In this document: in pieces, positions 63,342-64,000 of the stretch
How the letters are laid out: each line of letters begins with the position of its first letter
Numbering within the stretch: the stretch's first letter is position 1
Source: Verrucomicrobium sp. GAS474
GTDB lineage: Bacteria > Verrucomicrobiota > Verrucomicrobiia > Methylacidiphilales > GAS474
DNA length: 64,000 nucleotides
Direction of reading: 5' to 3'
Assembly: GCF_900105685.1 (NCBI RefSeq)
Contig: NZ_LT629781.1
Coordinates: 2,356,001 to 2,420,000, forward strand
Notes under the pieces: generated by a model
The model's input: only the letters and a program-made list of their open reading frames with translations
What the model was told of the DNA's origin: nothing
The model's database searches: none
Made by a program: the position numbers and the translations under genes

Positions 63342-64000
63342 TCAAAGGACCGCCCAGGCCACCACGAAGAGGATCGGCAACAGGATCGGAACGGCGTAGC
63401 GGAAGAGATAGCCGAAGAACCCCGGCATCGTCACCCCCGCCTCCTCGGCCACCGCCTTGATCATGAAATTCGGCCCATTGCCGATGTAGGTCATCGCCCC
63501 GAAGAAAACGGCCCCCAGCGAGATCGCGACGACGAAGATTCCGTGGCGAGACGTTTCCGCCAACACCGCGTCCGGCGTCGGCCCCCCTCCGCCATGGAGG
63601 CCGATCGAGGCCGCCAGGAACGTCACATAGGTCGGCGCATTGTCGAGGATCGCCGACAGCATCCCCGTCATCCAATAAAACGCCTGCGGCGTCGTCAGGC
63701 CGAGCGCGGGCGCATGGGCGGGGAGGATCTCCAGGGCCGGTGCCATCGTGATGAAGATTCCCGCGAAAAGCCACGCCACTTCCCGCAACGGGGCCAAGGA
63801 GAACGCATTGGCCCGATGGACATGGGCCGGCGTCGCGAAGAACGAAGCCGCTGCCATCGCCACCAGCACCGCCTCCCGCCAAGGGGAGGGGAGGAAGAGC
63901 GCCCCCACGGCGAAGCCGAGGAAGAGGACATTGATCTTCCCGTGAATCGCGATCGACCCCCGCCTTTGCCTCGTCGGGAGCGGCTCTGTCCTCCTTCCCC
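63342..64000 (-). CDS. Sodium/proton antiporter-like membrane protein (N-terminus beyond window)
   Basis: The C-terminal 219 residues of a multi-pass inner-membrane protein; the frame is open to the window edge, and the GTG at 63908 is inside the gene rather than its start. LFAGIFITMAPALEIL, GLTTPQAFYWMTGMLSAILDNAPTYVTFLAAS, and FFGAMTYIGNGPNFMIKAVAEEAGVTMPGFFGYLFRYAVPILLPILF match the end of ion-transporter-superfamily proteins (NhaD/ArsB-type), where SxxLDNxPT and the GNGPN are conserved. It converges on the porin across a terminator. Transport of sodium and protons is inferred from family likeness. Confidence 0.78.
   Translation of the reverse strand, partial: GRRTEPLPTRQRRGSIAIHGKINVLFLGFAVGALFLPSPWREAVLVAMAAASFFATPAHVHRANAFSLAPLREVAWLFAGIFITMAPALEILPAHAPALGLTTPQAFYWMTGMLSAILDNAPTYVTFLAASIGLHGGGGPTPDAVLAETSRHGIFVVAISLGAVFFGAMTYIGNGPNFMIKAVAEEAGVTMPGFFGYLFRYAVPILLPILFVVAWAVL

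Overview
The window is a contiguous piece of a GC-rich (roughly two-thirds GC) chromosome from a diderm bacterium, most likely a member of the Verrucomicrobiota. Evidence for a diderm is a TonB-dependent receptor, a TpsB/ShlB-type outer-membrane transporter, a beta-barrel porin and several lipoproteins. Evidence for the phylum is indirect: the paired DUF1800/DUF1501 genes, DUF2723 and TMTC-like TPR membrane proteins, a divergent GH95 protein, a CHASE2 cyclase next to a FecR-domain protein, and an RRM glycine-rich RNA-binding protein. No phage, insertion sequence, CRISPR array or rRNA operon is visible. Most genes are ordinary chromosomal housekeeping or accessory genes.

Layout. 1-6,045: the tail of an unknown gene, then a tight minus-strand run (8-oxoguanine glycosylase, DUF2723 membrane protein, FMN-dependent alpha-hydroxy-acid oxidase, QueH). 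6,037-13,938: an exported protein, 4-alpha-glucanotransferase, coproheme decarboxylase ChdC, a GH95-like protein whose catalytic motifs look degraded, a DUF4410 lipoprotein and a cytoplasmic NasS/NrtA-like binding protein. 14,119-20,138: small lipoprotein, YbjQ protein, then a FecR-domain protein, a CHASE2 adenylate cyclase and a TpsB transporter. 20,173-24,122: Hsp20, a small exported protein, lipoyl synthase and a TMTC-like protein. 24,224-31,280: GH2 glycosidase, PocR-AraC regulator, TonB receptor and an MbfA-type ferritin/VIT1 iron exporter. 31,611-39,163: isocitrate dehydrogenase, HTH-MBL hydrolase, hybrid histidine kinase, RRM protein, HI0933 flavoprotein and an aldo/keto reductase. 39,418-45,115: YkgJ protein, Dus, and a minus-strand run (AI-2E permease, glycosyltransferase, polysaccharide deacetylase, RluA). 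45,166-53,162: DUF1800/DUF1501 pair, GT39-like protein, GH3, an ATP-grasp-like protein and MscS. 53,252-56,516: sucC-sucD-gltA. 56,562-64,000: exported protein, YggS, YkgJ, NadB, HD phosphohydrolase, tRNA-Ile2(CAT), porin, and the end of a sodium/proton antiporter-like gene.

The most unusual signal is non-coding. Two intergenic stretches (31,281-31,560 on plus and 39,164-39,417 on minus) share a conserved core of about 105-110 nt. The core has invariant blocks, one identical hairpin, and two further hairpins whose sequences differ while the pairing is kept. Each copy begins right after the stop codon of a gene in the same orientation. This looks like a dispersed structured RNA or repeat family that I do not recognise.

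Gene cooperation visible here: three TCA-cycle steps are encoded (icd, sucCD, gltA). The FecR/CHASE2/TpsB block looks like an envelope-signalling and secretion module. The PocR-AraC/TonB-receptor/MbfA stretch joins a divergent regulator to outer-membrane uptake and iron export. Most convergent gene pairs in the middle and right parts are separated by near-symmetric intrinsic terminators. All assignments rest on reading motifs by eye; no database search was run.
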